Part shown: positions 20,757 through 30,300 of the stretch, in pieces
Position numbering within the stretch: position 1 is the stretch's first letter
How the letters are laid out: each line of letters opens with the position of its first letter
From: Pseudomonas sp. 10-1B
GTDB lineage: Bacteria > Pseudomonadota > Gammaproteobacteria > Pseudomonadales > Pseudomonadaceae
DNA: 64,000 nucleotides
Direction of reading: 5' to 3'
NCBI RefSeq assembly: GCF_000935045.1
Contig: NZ_JYKS01000010.1
Span: 1 to 64,000 of the forward strand
Notes under the pieces: model-generated
The model's database searches: none
The model's input: only the letters and a program-made list of their open reading frames with translations
Told to the model about the DNA's origin: nothing
Made by a program: the position numbers and the translations under genes

Positions 20757-21850
20757 TGTCCGAGCACGAGCTCAAGGCGCTGCGCGTTCGCATCGACAGC
20801 CTCGACGAGAAGATCCTCGAGCTGATCAGCGAGCGCGCCCGTTGCGCCCAGGAAGTGGCCAAGGTCAAGACTGCCTCGCTGGCCGAAGGCGAAAAACCGG
20901 TGTTCTACCGCCCCGAGCGTGAAGCCGCCGTGCTCAAGCGCGTGATGGAGCGCAACAAGGGCCCGCTGGACAACGAAGAGATGGCGCGGCTGTTCCGCGA
21001 AATCATGTCGTCGTGCCTGGCCTTGGAAGAGCCGCTGAAAATCGCCTACCTCGGCCCTGAGGGTACCTTCACCCAGGCCGCGGCCATGAAGCACTTCGGC
21101 CACGCGGTGATCAGCCGGCCGATGGCGGCCATCGACGAAGTGTTCCGCGAAGTGGCGGCCGGTGCCGTCAACTTCGGCGTGGTGCCGGTGGAAAACTCCA
21201 CCGAAGGTGCGGTCAGTCACACCCTGGACAGCTTCCTCGAGCACGACATGGTGATTTGCGGCGAAGTCGAGCTGCGCATTCACCACCACCTGCTGGTGGG
21301 CGAGAACACCAAGACCGACAGCATCACCCGCATCTACTCCCACGCCCAGTCCCTGGCCCAGTGCCGCAAGTGGCTGGACGCGCACTACCCGAACGTGGAG
21401 CGCGTGGCCGTTTCGAGCAATGCCGAGGCAGCCAAACGGGTCAAGGGCGAGTGGAATTCGGCGGCGATCGCCGGTGATATGGCGGCCAACCTGTACGGTT
21501 TGACCCGCCTGGCCGAGAAGATCGAAGACCGCCCGGACAACTCCACGCGCTTCCTGATGATCGGCAACCAGGAAGTGCCGCCGACCGGCGACGACAAGAC
21601 CTCGATCATCGTCTCGATGAGCAACAAGCCGGGTGCCTTGCACGAGCTGCTGGTGCCGTTCCACCAGAACGGCATCGACCTGACCCGCATCGAAACCCGG
21701 CCGTCGCGCAGTGGTAAGTGGACCTACGTGTTCTTCATCGACTTCGTCGGCCACCACCGCGACCCGCTGATCAAGGCGGTGCTCGAGCAGATCAGCCAAG
21801 AGGCTGTGGCGCTGAAGGTGTTGGGTTCTTATCCGAAGGCGGTGCTTTGA
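20756..21850 (+). CDS. pheA: Bifunctional chorismate mutase / prephenate dehydratase
   Basis: The P-protein of phenylalanine synthesis: chorismate to prephenate to phenylpyruvate. The 364 residues comprise an AroQ chorismate mutase (about 1-90, LRVRIDSLDEKILELISERA), a prephenate dehydratase (about 95-275; YLGPEGTFTQAA and the NSTEGAVSHTLD site) and a C-terminal ACT domain with GALHELL and ESRP-like ETRPSRS for feedback by phenylalanine. Translationally coupled to serC, with GAAGGAGCAC as the ribosome site. Confidence 0.97.
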   Translation: MSEHELKALRVRIDSLDEKILELISERARCAQEVAKVKTASLAEGEKPVFYRPEREAAVLKRVMERNKGPLDNEEMARLFREIMSSCLALEEPLKIAYLGPEGTFTQAAAMKHFGHAVISRPMAAIDEVFREVAAGAVNFGVVPVENSTEGAVSHTLDSFLEHDMVICGEVELRIHHHLLVGENTKTDSITRIYSHAQSLAQCRKWLDAHYPNVERVAVSSNAEAAKRVKGEWNSAAIAGDMAANLYGLTRLAEKIEDRPDNSTRFLMIGNQEVPPTGDDKTSIIVSMSNKPGALHELLVPFHQNGIDLTRIETRPSRSGKWTYVFFIDFVGHHRDPLIKAVLEQISQEAVALKVLGSYPKAVL

Positions 21851-21859
21851 TTCAAGGCC

Positions 21860-21968
21860 TTGGGGCTGCTGTGCAGCCCTTCGCGGGCAAGCCCGCTCCT
21901 ACAAATATCGGCATCATGCGTTCAATGTAGGAGCGGGCTTGCCCGCGAAGGGCCGCGCCGCGGCCCTA
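21860..21968. repeat. Inverted REP pair between pheA and tyrA::aroA
   Basis: TTCGCGGGCAAGCCCGCTCC faces GTAGGAGCGGGCTTGCCCGC, with outer arms GGCTGCTGTGCAGCC and GGCCGCGCCGCGGCC. In P. aeruginosa this gap holds hisC2. Confidence 0.8.
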
Positions 21969-22013
21969 ATGGCCCTAACAGGCTGTCTAGATTTCTGAAC
22001 AGGGTTCGCACCA

Positions 22014-24254
22014 GTGGTAAATGCAGCAACAACCAAACCCGCACCAATCATCGACCGCCTGGTCGTGGTCGGCCTCGGCCTGATCGGTGGCTCGTTCGCC
22101 AAGGGCCTGCGTGAAAGCGGCCTGTGCCGCGAAGTGGTCGGTGTCGACCTGGACGCCCCCTCGCGCAAGCAGGCCGTGGCCCTGGGCGTGGTCGACCGCT
22201 GCGAAGAAGACCTCGCCGCCGCCTGTGTCGGCGCCGACGTCATTCAGCTGGCCGTACCGATCCTGGCCATGGAAAAACTGCTGGCCCGCCTGGCCCAGCT
22301 CGACCTTGGCGATGCTGTCATCACCGACGTCGGCAGCGCCAAGGGCAATGTGGTACGCGCCGCGCGGCAAGTGTTTGGCGGGCGCCTGGCGCGCTTCGTG
22401 CCCGGCCACCCCATCGCCGGCTCCGAGCAGAGCGGGGTAGAGGCCTCCAACGCCACCCTGTTCCGCCGGCACAAGGTCATCCTCACGCCGTTGGCCGAAA
22501 CCGACCCGGCCGCCCTGGCCCTGGTCGACCGCCTGTGGCGTGCGCTGGATGCCGATGTGGAGCACATGCCGGTCGAGCGCCACGACGAAGTACTGGCCGC
22601 CACCAGCCACCTGCCGCACCTGCTGGCCTTCGGCCTGGTCGATTCGCTGGCCAAGCGCAATGAAAACCTCGAGATCTTCCGGTACGCTGCGGGAGGCTTC
22701 CGCGATTTCACGAGAATCGCCGGCAGCGACCCGACCATGTGGCACGACATCTTCCTCGCCAACCGCGACGCTGTCCTGCGCACGCTTGATACATATCGCA
22801 GCGATCTCGACGCCTTGCGCGACGCGATCGATGCAGGGGACGGGCACCAGCTGCTGGGTGTATTCACCCGCGCTCGGGTGGCCCGCGAGCATTTCAGTAA
22901 AATCCTGGCCCGCCGGGCCTATGTGGACGCTATGAACGCCAACGATCTGATTTTCCTGGCCCAACCGGGTGGCCGCCTGAACGGGCGAATCCGTGTACCG
23001 GGCGACAAGTCGATTTCTCACCGCTCGATCATGCTCGGCTCGCTGGCCGAAGGCACCACCGAGGTCGAAGGCTTCCTCGAAGGTGAGGACGCGCTGGCGA
23101 CCCTGCAGGCATTCCGTGACATGGGGGTGGTCATCGAAGGCCCCAACCACGGTCGCGTGACCATTCACGGTGTTGGCCTGCATGGCCTCAAACCGCCACC
23201 CGGGCCGCTGTACGTGGGCAACTCCGGTACCTCGATGCGCCTGCTGTCGGGCCTGCTGGCTGGCCAGTCGTTCGACGTGACCATGACCGGCGACGCCTCG
23301 CTGTCCAAGCGCCCGATGAACCGTGTGGCCAACCCGCTGCGCGAAATGGGTGCCGTGGTCGAGACCGGCCCTGAAGGCCGCCCGCCGCTGACCATCCGCG
23401 GTGGCCACAAGCTCAAGGCCCTGACCTACACGCTGCCGATGGCCAGTGCCCAGGTCAAATCCTGCCTGCTGCTGGCCGGCCTGTACGCCGAAGGCAAGAC
23501 CACCGTCACCGAGCCGGCACCGACCCGTGACCACACCGAGCGCATGCTGCGCGGCTTCGGCTACGCGGTCGAGTCGAATGGCCCGGTGGCCTCGCTGCAG
23601 TCCGGTGGCAAGCTGACCGCCACCCGCATCGAAGTGCCGGCCGACATTTCCTCGGCAGCGTTCTTCCTGGTGGCGGCGTCCATTGCCGAAGGCTCGGAGC
23701 TGGTGCTCGAGCACGTTGGCATCAACCCGACCCGTACCGGCGTAATCGACATCCTGCGCCTGATGGGCGGCGACATCACCCTGGAAAACCAGCGTGAAGT
23801 CGGCGGCGAGCCAGTGGCCGACCTGCGCGTGCGTGGCGCCAAACTCAAGGGTATCGACATTCCCGAAGAGCTGGTGCCGCTGGCCATCGACGAATTCCCG
23901 GTGCTGTTCGTCGCCGCTGCCTGCGCCGAAGGGCGTACCGTGCTGCGTGGCGCCGAAGAACTGCGGGTGAAGGAATCCGACCGCATCCAGGTGATGGCCG
24001 ACGGCCTGATCACCCTGGGCATCAAGTGCGAGCCGACCCCGGACGGCATCATCATCGACGGCGGCCAGTTGGGCGGCGGCGAAGTGCATGGCCACGGTGA
24101 CCACCGTATCGCCATGGCCTTCAGCGTGGCCTCGCTGCGCGCCAGCGCGCCGATCCGCATCCACGACTGCGCCAACGTCGCGACCTCGTTCCCCAACTTC
24201 CTGGCGCTGTGCGCCGAAGTCGGCATCCGCGTAGCGGAAGAGGGCAAGTCGTGA
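22014..24254 (+). CDS. Fused prephenate dehydrogenase / EPSP synthase
   Basis: A 746-residue TyrA-AroA fusion as found in pseudomonads. Residues about 10-300 are prephenate/arogenate dehydrogenase ([16 protein letters not shown], with [10 protein letters not shown]) in tyrosine synthesis. Residues about 310-746 are 3-phosphoshikimate 1-carboxyvinyltransferase, with the signature [21 protein letters not shown] and [12 protein letters not shown], the sixth step of the shikimate pathway and the glyphosate target. Both active sites look intact. The GTG start at 22014 has a poor ribosome site (CAGGGTTCG). Its stop overlaps the cmk start (GTGA). Confidence 0.96.
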   Translation: MVNAATTKPAPIIDRLVVVGLGLIGGSFAKGLRESGLCREVVGVDLDAPSRKQAVALGVVDRCEEDLAAACVGADVIQLAVPILAMEKLLARLAQLDLGDAVITDVGSAKGNVVRAARQVFGGRLARFVPGHPIAGSEQSGVEASNATLFRRHKVILTPLAETDPAALALVDRLWRALDADVEHMPVERHDEVLAATSHLPHLLAFGLVDSLAKRNENLEIFRYAAGGFRDFTRIAGSDPTMWHDIFLANRDAVLRTLDTYRSDLDALRDAIDAGDGHQLLGVFTRARVAREHFSKILARRAYVDAMNANDLIFLAQPGGRLNGRIRVPGDKSISHRSIMLGSLAEGTTEVEGFLEGEDALATLQAFRDMGVVIEGPNHGRVTIHGVGLHGLKPPPGPLYVGNSGTSMRLLSGLLAGQSFDVTMTGDASLSKRPMNRVANPLREMGAVVETGPEGRPPLTIRGGHKLKALTYTLPMASAQVKSCLLLAGLYAEGKTTVTEPAPTRDHTERMLRGFGYAVESNGPVASLQSGGKLTATRIEVPADISSAAFFLVAASIAEGSELVLEHVGINPTRTGVIDILRLMGGDITLENQREVGGEPVADLRVRGAKLKGIDIPEELVPLAIDEFPVLFVAAACAEGRTVLRGAEELRVKESDRIQVMADGLITLGIKCEPTPDGIIIDGGQLGGGEVHGHGDHRIAMAFSVASLRASAPIRIHDCANVATSFPNFLALCAEVGIRVAEEGKS

Positions 24255-24937
24255 GTTCGCTGGCACCGGTCATCACCATCGACGGGCCAAGCGGCTCGGG
24301 TAAGGGCACGGTAGCAGGCCTGTTGGCCCGCGAGCTGGGCTGGAAGCTGCTGGATTCCGGCGCGCTTTACCGTTTGCTGGCATTCAACGCCAGCAACCAT
24401 GGTGTCGACCTGACCAACGAAGAGCTGCTGACCAAGCTTGCCGCCCATCTGGATGTGCAGTTCATCGCCGCCGAGCCCGGTAAGCTGCAACAGATCATCC
24501 TTGAGGGCGAGGACGTCAGCAACGTCATCCGCACCGAAACCGTCGGCGCGGGTGCGTCGATGGTGGCTTCGCTGCCAGCAGTGCGGGATGCCCTGCTGGT
24601 GCGCCAGCGCGAATTCCGCGAGGCGCCGGGCCTGATCGCCGACGGCCGCGACATGGGCACCGTGGTGTTCCCGGACGCGCCGTTGAAGGTCTTCCTCACC
24701 GCCAGCGCGGAGGAGCGCGCACGTCGCCGCTACCTGCAGTTGAAGGGCAAGGGTGAAGATGTTAGTCTGTCGAGTCTGCTGGATGAGATTCGTGCGCGTG
24801 ATGAGCGCGACACCCAACGTGCAGTGGCCCCGCTGAAGCCAGCGGCCGATGCCATTCAGTTGGACTCTACCGAGTTGTCCATCGAGCAGGTGTTGCAACG
24901 TATCAGGAGTGAGATCGCCCTGCGCGACCTTCTCTGA
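24251..24937 (+). CDS. cmk: Cytidylate kinase
   Basis: Phosphorylates CMP and dCMP with ATP. The 228-residue protein has the P-loop GPSGSGKGT, the LDSGALYR substrate loop, [12 protein letters not shown], and the lid region [16 protein letters not shown]. The GTG start at 24251 overlaps the end of the tyrA::aroA fusion, so translation is coupled. It precedes rpsA, an arrangement conserved across gammaproteobacteria. Confidence 0.96.
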   Translation: MSSLAPVITIDGPSGSGKGTVAGLLARELGWKLLDSGALYRLLAFNASNHGVDLTNEELLTKLAAHLDVQFIAAEPGKLQQIILEGEDVSNVIRTETVGAGASMVASLPAVRDALLVRQREFREAPGLIADGRDMGTVVFPDAPLKVFLTASAEERARRRYLQLKGKGEDVSLSSLLDEIRARDERDTQRAVAPLKPAADAIQLDSTELSIEQVLQRIRSEIALRDLL

Positions 24938-24942
24938 TAGCC

Positions 24943-24987
24943 AGGAAAGCAGGCAGGGGCACCAGTCAACGTCCTGCCCGCTTTCCT
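24943..24987 (+). terminator. Stem-loop after cmk, possible terminator or attenuator
   Basis: AGGAAAGCAGGCAGG pairs with CCTGCCCGCTTTCCT (one mismatch) across a 15-base loop, and is followed by TTACTTAA. It may end the cmk transcript or lower read-through into rpsA. Confidence 0.55.
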
Positions 24988-25002
24988 TTACTTAAAACGA
25001 AC

Positions 25003-25022
25003 CCACATTGTCTGGAATGTGG
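25003..25022 (+). promoter_or_regulatory. Hairpin in the rpsA leader
   Basis: A perfect 7-base stem CCACATT / AATGTGG with loop GTCTGG lies 39 bases before the rpsA ATG. Known rpsA leaders fold into hairpins that S1 itself binds for autoregulation; placing this element in that role is an inference from position. Confidence 0.35.
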
Positions 25023-25061
25023 TTATGGGCGTCTGTTTCGCCCGAATCTACAGGAATTAAA

Positions 25062-26738
25062 ATGAGCGAAAGCTTTGCAGAACTCTTTGAAGAAAGCCTG
25101 AAAACCCTCAATCTTCAGCCGGGTGCCATCATCACCGGTATCGTTGTCGACATCGACGGCGACTGGGTTACCGTACACGCTGGCCTGAAGTCCGAGGGCG
25201 TCATCCCGCTCGAGCAGTTCTACAACGAAGCTGGCGAGCTGACCATCAAGGTCGGTGACGAAGTTCACGTTGCGCTGGACGCGGTCGAAGACGGCTTTGG
25301 CGAAACCAAACTGTCCCGTGAAAAAGCCAAGCGCGCCGAGTGCTGGATTGTTCTGGAAGCAGCTTTCGCCGCCGAAGAAGTGGTCAAGGGCGTTATCAAC
25401 GGTAAGGTTAAGGGCGGCTTCACTGTCGACGTTAACGGCATCCGTGCGTTCCTGCCGGGCTCCCTGGTTGATGTCCGCCCAGTGCGCGACACCACCCACC
25501 TGGAAGGCAAAGAGCTGGAATTCAAGGTCATCAAGCTGGACCAGAAGCGCAACAACGTTGTCGTTTCCCGTCGCAGCGTGCTGGAAGCCGAGAACAGCGC
25601 CGAGCGCGAAGCCCTGCTGGAAACCCTGCAGGAAGGCCAGCAAGTCAAAGGTATCGTCAAGAACCTCACCGACTACGGCGCATTCGTGGACCTGGGCGGT
25701 ATCGACGGCCTGCTGCACATCACCGACATGGCCTGGAAGCGCATCAAGCACCCATCGGAAATCGTTAACGTTGGCGACGAAGTCGACGTTCGCGTTCTGA
25801 AGTTCGACCGTGAGCGCAACCGCGTTTCGCTGGGTCTGAAGCAGATGGGCGAAGATCCGTGGGTAGCTATCACTGCCCGTTACCCAGAAGGTACTCGCGT
25901 ACAAGCTCGCGTTACCAACCTGACCGACTACGGCTGCTTCGCTGAGCTGGAAGAAGGCGTTGAAGGTCTGGTACACGTTTCCGAAATGGACTGGACCAAC
26001 AAGAACATCCACCCGTCGAAAGTCGTTCAGGTTGGCGACGAAGTGGAAGTCATGGTTCTGGACATCGACGAAGAGCGTCGTCGTATCTCCCTGGGCATCA
26101 AGCAGTGCAAGTCCAACCCATGGGAAGACTTCTCCGGCCAGTTCAACAAGGGTGACAAGATCACCGGTACCATCAAGTCGATCACCGACTTCGGTATCTT
26201 CATCGGCCTGGACGGCGGCATCGACGGTCTGGTTCACCTGTCCGACATCTCCTGGAACGAAACCGGCGAAGAAGCCGTACGTCGTTTCAAGAAGGGCGAC
26301 GAGCTGGAAACCGTCATCCTGTCGGTCGACCCAGAGCGCGAGCGCATCTCCCTGGGCATCAAGCAGCTGGAAGACGATCCGTTCTCCAACTTCGTTGCTG
26401 TCAATGACAAGGGCGCTATCGTCAAGGGCATCGTGAAAGAAGTTGACGCCAAAGGCGCCATCGTCACCCTGGCCGACGACATCGAAGCTACTCTGAAAGC
26501 TTCCGAAATCAGCCGTGACCGCGTTGAAGATGCGCGTAACGTCCTGAAGGAAGGCGAAGAGATCGAAGCCAAGATCATCAGCGTTGACCGCAAGTCCCGC
26601 GTTATCAGCCTGTCGATCAAATCGAAAGACGACGCTGAAGAGCGCGAAGCCATCCAGAGCCTGAAAAACGCTCCGGAAGCGGCTGCCGACACCACCATGG
26701 CTGCGCTGCTGCGCGAAGCAATGGCCAAGCAGAACTGA
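25062..26738 (+). CDS. rpsA: 30S ribosomal protein S1
   Basis: The mRNA-binding ribosomal protein needed to start translation on most messages. The 558-residue protein has six S1 (OB-fold) repeats, visible as recurring [17 protein letters not shown] and RISLGIKQ segments, the usual number for gammaproteobacteria. Codon choice here is the narrow set expected of a highly expressed gene. ATG 25062 after AGGAATTAAA gives the standard N-terminus [14 protein letters not shown] strong terminator follows. Confidence 0.98.
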   Translation: MSESFAELFEESLKTLNLQPGAIITGIVVDIDGDWVTVHAGLKSEGVIPLEQFYNEAGELTIKVGDEVHVALDAVEDGFGETKLSREKAKRAECWIVLEAAFAAEEVVKGVINGKVKGGFTVDVNGIRAFLPGSLVDVRPVRDTTHLEGKELEFKVIKLDQKRNNVVVSRRSVLEAENSAEREALLETLQEGQQVKGIVKNLTDYGAFVDLGGIDGLLHITDMAWKRIKHPSEIVNVGDEVDVRVLKFDRERNRVSLGLKQMGEDPWVAITARYPEGTRVQARVTNLTDYGCFAELEEGVEGLVHVSEMDWTNKNIHPSKVVQVGDEVEVMVLDIDEERRRISLGIKQCKSNPWEDFSGQFNKGDKITGTIKSITDFGIFIGLDGGIDGLVHLSDISWNETGEEAVRRFKKGDELETVILSVDPERERISLGIKQLEDDPFSNFVAVNDKGAIVKGIVKEVDAKGAIVTLADDIEATLKASEISRDRVEDARNVLKEGEEIEAKIISVDRKSRVISLSIKSKDDAEEREAIQSLKNAPEAAADTTMAALLREAMAKQN

Positions 26739-26756
26739 GTTCTGTTTGATCGGTAA

Positions 26757-26783
26757 AAAGGGCGACCCTCGGGTCGCCCTTTT
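26757..26783 (+). terminator. Rho-independent terminator of rpsA
   Basis: AAAAGGGCGACCC / GGGTCGCCCTTTT with a TC loop and a run of T; 18 bases after the rpsA stop. Confidence 0.92.
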
Positions 26784-26805
26784 TTATTCCCGCGATAAAT
26801 CAATC

Positions 26806-26912
26806 CTGTAGGAGCGGCTTCAGCCGCGAACACCGGCACAGCCGGTGCCATCCACCGCTTCGCATTCTTCGCGGGTAAATCGGATCGCCGCACCGTTGCT
26901 CCCACCGGTGGG
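26806..26912. repeat. Degenerate REP pair after rpsA
   Basis: TGTAGGAGCGGCTTCAGCCGCGAAC, an ACCGGC/GCCGGT inner hairpin, then a worn inverted TTCGCGGGTAAAT copy. It starts the 1.2 kb gene-free REP region between rpsA and ihfB. Confidence 0.65.
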
Positions 26913-27350
26913 AGCAACTGTCTTCCTCAAAATCTAAACAGCTTGCGCGGTCCATGTAGGAGCGGGCTTGCCCGCGAATTAGGCAGTGCGGTGTATGGCA
27001 CGGCTGCGCCGGTGTTTGCTGCCAGCTCCCACAGGTACTGCGCAGGGTTTGAGGCCAGTGCGGTCGAGGTGGGGCAACTGTCTTCCTCAAAATCTAAACA
27101 GCTTGCGCGTTCCATGTAGGAGCGGGCTTGCCCGCGAATTAGGCAGTGCGGTGTATAACACGGCTGCGCCGGTGTTCGCTGCCAACTCCCACAGGTACTG
27201 CGCAGGGCTTGAGCCCAGTGCGGTCGAGGTGGGGCAACTGTCTTCCTCAAAATCTAAACAGCTTGCGCGGTCCATGTAGGAGCGGGCTTGCCCGCGAATT
27301 AGGCAGTGCGGTGTATGGCACGGCTGCGCCGGTGTTCGCGGGTGAGCCCT
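26913..27350. repeat. Three tandem 160-base REP-containing units
   Basis: Units start at 26913, 27074 and 27234 with GCAACTGTCTTCCTCAAAAT, followed by TGTAGGAGCGGGCTTGCCCG and GGCACGGCTGCGCCGGTGTT. The spacing is 161 then 160 bases. They differ by only a few bases, so duplication is recent; the third unit is cut short near 27350. Open frames across them are by-products of the repeats. Confidence 0.85.
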
Positions 27351-27533
27351 AATGCCAGTTAAGCAATTTGGGCCGCTTTGCGGCCCATCGCCGGCAAGCC
27401 ACACAGGTACTGCACAGGGCTTGAGGCCCATGCGGTCGAGGTGGGAGCAACTGTCTTGTATTGCCTGGACTGGCCTCATCGCCGGCAAGCCACACACAGA
27501 CACTGCACAGGCCTTGAGGCTGATGCGGTCCAT
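27351..27533. repeat. Scattered partial REP elements
   Basis: Two worn copies of the CATCGCCGGCAAGCC type (near 27387 and 27478) and one further GGAGCAACTGTCTTG half-unit at about 27444. No gene is seen. Confidence 0.55.
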
Positions 27534-27648
27534 GTGGGAGCGGCCTTGTGTCGCGAAAGGGCTGCGGAGCAGCCCCAGGGTTTCAGCGCAGGTGCACAGA
27601 TTGCTGGGGCCGCTTTGCGGCCCTTTCGCGACACAAGGCCGCTCCCAC
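27534..27648. repeat. Long inverted repeat, second REP family
   Basis: The third copy in this window of the 115-base element at 2937-3051 and 19498-19612. A single GAGCTGGCTTGCCGGCGATGG REP follows at about 27686-27711. The last 200 bases before ihfB hold its AT-rich upstream region, with no clear promoter. Confidence 0.85.
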
Positions 27649-27952
27649 AATGACAGCACTAGCCGCAAGCCATGTGCAACCCCTGTGGGAGCTGGCTTGC
27701 CGGCGATGGGCTGCCACGCAGCCCCAATGTGCCTTATCAGCCTTACCTGACTGGCATCCGGGCGAGTCCGCTCCCGCGCAGTCGCTGTTGGCCTGAATGC
27801 AGGGTCTGGCAACCCCTCTGACTAGACCATTCCTGTAAAACTTCAATCTTGAATTTTTTTATTAAGTCAAGAACCACCCTGTTCAAATCTTTCCCGGCGT
27901 GCTACAACCTGCTTAAGCAATGATCTAGCTGCTTGATAACGAAGGGAAAAAT

Positions 27953-28255
27953 ATGACGAAGTCGGAGCTGATCGAACGTATTGTCACCCATCAGGGGCTG
28001 CTCTCGTCCAAGGACGTGGAACTGGCCATCAAGACCATGCTTGAGCAGATGTCACAGTGCCTGGCCACCGGTGATCGCATCGAGATTCGCGGTTTTGGCA
28101 GCTTCTCGCTGCACTATCGTGCCCCTCGCGTGGGCCGTAACCCAAAGACCGGCCAGTCGGTCAGCCTTGAAGGCAAGTTCGTGCCGCATTTCAAGCCCGG
28201 TAAAGAGTTGCGCGACCGGGTCAATGAAGACGAACATGACGAGGTTCACACCTGA
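27953..28255 (+). CDS. ihfB: Integration host factor subunit beta
   Basis: One half of the IHF heterodimer that bends DNA. The 100-residue HU-fold protein has the DNA-arm region [10 protein letters not shown] with the proline that intercalates, and [29 protein letters not shown] precedes the ATG. The C-terminal DEDEHD-like tail is acidic. It is followed by lapA 19 bases later, as in other gammaproteobacteria. Confidence 0.97.
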   Translation: MTKSELIERIVTHQGLLSSKDVELAIKTMLEQMSQCLATGDRIEIRGFGSFSLHYRAPRVGRNPKTGQSVSLEGKFVPHFKPGKELRDRVNEDEHDEVHT

Positions 28256-28274
28256 TTCCACAAGGAGCAATCTG

Positions 28275-28538
28275 ATGCGTAACCTCAAGCGCGCCCTGGC
28301 GGCGGTATTCCTGCTGCTGTTGGCTGCTGTGGTGCTGTTCTTCGTGCTGGAGAACCAGCAAACCGTGTCGTTGGTCCTGTTCGGCTGGGCCGCCCCGGCC
28401 ATGCCGATTGCCGTGCTGGTACTGGCCGCTCTGGTCATTGGCCTGGCAGTCGGGCCGTTGCTGGGTGCCTACGGCGTGCAGCGTAGCAAGCGCAAGATCA
28501 AGGCTTCTGCCCGTCAGGAGGCGTTGAGCGGTAATTAA
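28275..28538 (+). CDS. lapA: LapA-family (DUF1049) inner-membrane protein
   Basis: An 87-residue protein with two transmembrane helices (about 7-27 and 43-66) and a basic C-terminus, matching the LapA/YciS family. In enterobacteria LapA works with LapB in control of LPS synthesis; no lapB-like gene follows here, so that role is only suggested. CAAGGAG lies 8 bases before the ATG. Confidence 0.8.
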   Translation: MRNLKRALAAVFLLLLAAVVLFFVLENQQTVSLVLFGWAAPAMPIAVLVLAALVIGLAVGPLLGAYGVQRSKRKIKASARQEALSGN

Positions 28539-28640
28539 GGAAATTTCCTACAACTGCTTAGGAAAGCTTCACCTTTGCTAGCAGCGGTCGTCATGGAGTA
28601 ATAGCGCACTTCATTTTCGGCTCAGGCGAGTGAGTGCAGC

Positions 28641-30068
28641 ATGGAATATCCCGGTCTTTCCCATCACGGTGGTACCCGCGGCGTCACCGGTTCCTGCCAC
28701 CAGTTGCATCTCGACCCGTCCACCAGTCTGTTGGTCGACTGCGGCCTGGAGCAGGGCGCCGAGGCAGCGCCAGGCGCGGAGTCCGCGCCGCTCGGCTTCG
28801 ACGTGCAGGGCATCCAGGCCCTGGTCGTCACCCATGTGCATCTCGACCACGTTGGCCGCATCCCGGCCCTGCTGGCCGCCGGCTATCGCGGCCCCATCCT
28901 GTGCAGCGAACCGTCTGCCCGGTTGCTGCCGCTGGTACTGGAAGACGCCTACAAGCTAGGCATCAGCCGCGAACCTGCCCATGTGTCGAGATACCTCGAT
29001 TTCATCCGCGACCTTATCGTGCCCCTGCCTTTCGAGCAGTGGCACTCGCTGGTCGAGCGCCCCGGTCTTACCTGCCGCATTCGCCTGCAGCGCGCCGGCC
29101 ATCTGCTGGGTTCGGCCTATGTGGAATGCAATGTCGACCTGGCAGGGCAAAACCAGCGCATCGTCTTCTCCGGTGACCTTGGTCACGAAGGGAATCCTCT
29201 GTTGCGCCCCGTACAGCCGCCTGAGCCGGCAGATGTGTTGGTGCTGGAAAGCACTTATGGTGACCGCCTGCATCCGGATCGCAGCGATCGCCAGAAACAG
29301 CTGGAGCAGGTTATCGACCGCGCCCTGCAGGATCGTGGCACCATTCTGATTCCCGCTTTCAGTCTGGGTCGCACCCAGGAGTTGTTGTTCGAGCTCGAAG
29401 GCATTCTGCACCGCAAGGCATTGCTGGGAGATCCCTCCATGGTTCCCGGTGATGATACGTTTGCCTGGTCACAGTTGCCGATCATTCTCGACTCGCCATT
29501 GGCCCAGCGTTTAACTGCCGTCTACCGGCAGTTGCATGGCTATTGGAATGACGGAGCCAGGACGCGGATGCAGCAGGGGCGCGACCCGCTCGGGTTCAAT
29601 CAACTGGTGTGCGTCGATACCCATGCCCGCCACCAGCAGGTGGTCAACTACCTCAAAAGCACCGGCCGACCGGCGATTGTCATTGCCGGCAATGGCATGT
29701 GCTCCGGTGGGCGGATCGTCGGTTATCTCAAGGCTATGTTGGGGGATCCTCGGCATGAGGTGATGTTCGTGGGGTACCAGGCCAAGGGCACGCCGGGGGC
29801 GGTGATACAGGCCAGTGAAGGGGCGGAAGGGTTTGTGCAGATTGATCTGGATGGGGAGATGTATGAGATCCGCGCCAAGGTGGTGACGTTGGGTGGGTAT
29901 TCGGGGCATGCAGACCAGGCGGGGTTGGTGAGGTTTGCGCTGGGTTGCAATGCGCGGCGGATAGTATTGGTGCATGGAGAGGGGCGGGCGAAGCAGATGC
30001 TGGCTCAAGTACTGCGGAAAGCGTTTGTGCATGAGGGAAATGAAGTGAGCGTCACAATTGCGGAGTGA
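28641..30068 (+). CDS. Beta-CASP metallo-beta-lactamase protein (RNase-like)
   Basis: A 475-residue protein of the CPSF/beta-CASP branch of metallo-beta-lactamases, which cut RNA. It has the metal-binding motif HVHLDH, a second-motif histidine in AGHLLGSA, the aspartate of FSGDLG, a beta-CASP domain and a C-terminal RMMBL motif with SGHAD. Bacterial members of this type are usually called RNA-specificity metallo-hydrolases and their targets are mostly unknown. It is the last gene before the O-antigen locus. Some of its 3' end (29740-30000) is unusually G-rich in codon choice. Confidence 0.88.
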   Translation: MEYPGLSHHGGTRGVTGSCHQLHLDPSTSLLVDCGLEQGAEAAPGAESAPLGFDVQGIQALVVTHVHLDHVGRIPALLAAGYRGPILCSEPSARLLPLVLEDAYKLGISREPAHVSRYLDFIRDLIVPLPFEQWHSLVERPGLTCRIRLQRAGHLLGSAYVECNVDLAGQNQRIVFSGDLGHEGNPLLRPVQPPEPADVLVLESTYGDRLHPDRSDRQKQLEQVIDRALQDRGTILIPAFSLGRTQELLFELEGILHRKALLGDPSMVPGDDTFAWSQLPIILDSPLAQRLTAVYRQLHGYWNDGARTRMQQGRDPLGFNQLVCVDTHARHQQVVNYLKSTGRPAIVIAGNGMCSGGRIVGYLKAMLGDPRHEVMFVGYQAKGTPGAVIQASEGAEGFVQIDLDGEMYEIRAKVVTLGGYSGHADQAGLVRFALGCNARRIVLVHGEGRAKQMLAQVLRKAFVHEGNEVSVTIAE

Positions 30069-30173
30069 CCATTGGGCGGGAAGCGTGATGTCTGTCGAAA
30101 AGTGAGGAACTTCTGTGGCTGGGTTCCCTCTATTTCTGATTAATGCGAAGTAAGTGAGGCCGGGGGCTGCAGA

Positions 30174-30202
30174 TTGGCGGATTGGCAAATTGCCGCTATG
30201 CT
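30174..30202 (+). promoter_or_regulatory. Candidate sigma70 promoter of the O-antigen locus
   Basis: TTGGCG and TATGCT are separated by exactly 17 bases, about 100 bases upstream of wzz. No JUMPstart/ops element was recognised in this gap. Confidence 0.5.
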
Positions 30203-30300
30203 GGCTTGAGTTGAGGGGCCTAGAGCAGCAGCTATTCACGAGGTCGGAAGCGAGCCTCCAAGATGACTCAATCAGATGGACCCAAGGAAAAAAAGACTAA

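Noticed and set aside
26913..27812. Minus-strand frames of 80-240 codons in the rpsA-ihfB gap
   Set aside because: Their sequence repeats with the 160-base units and has no homology or ribosome sites.
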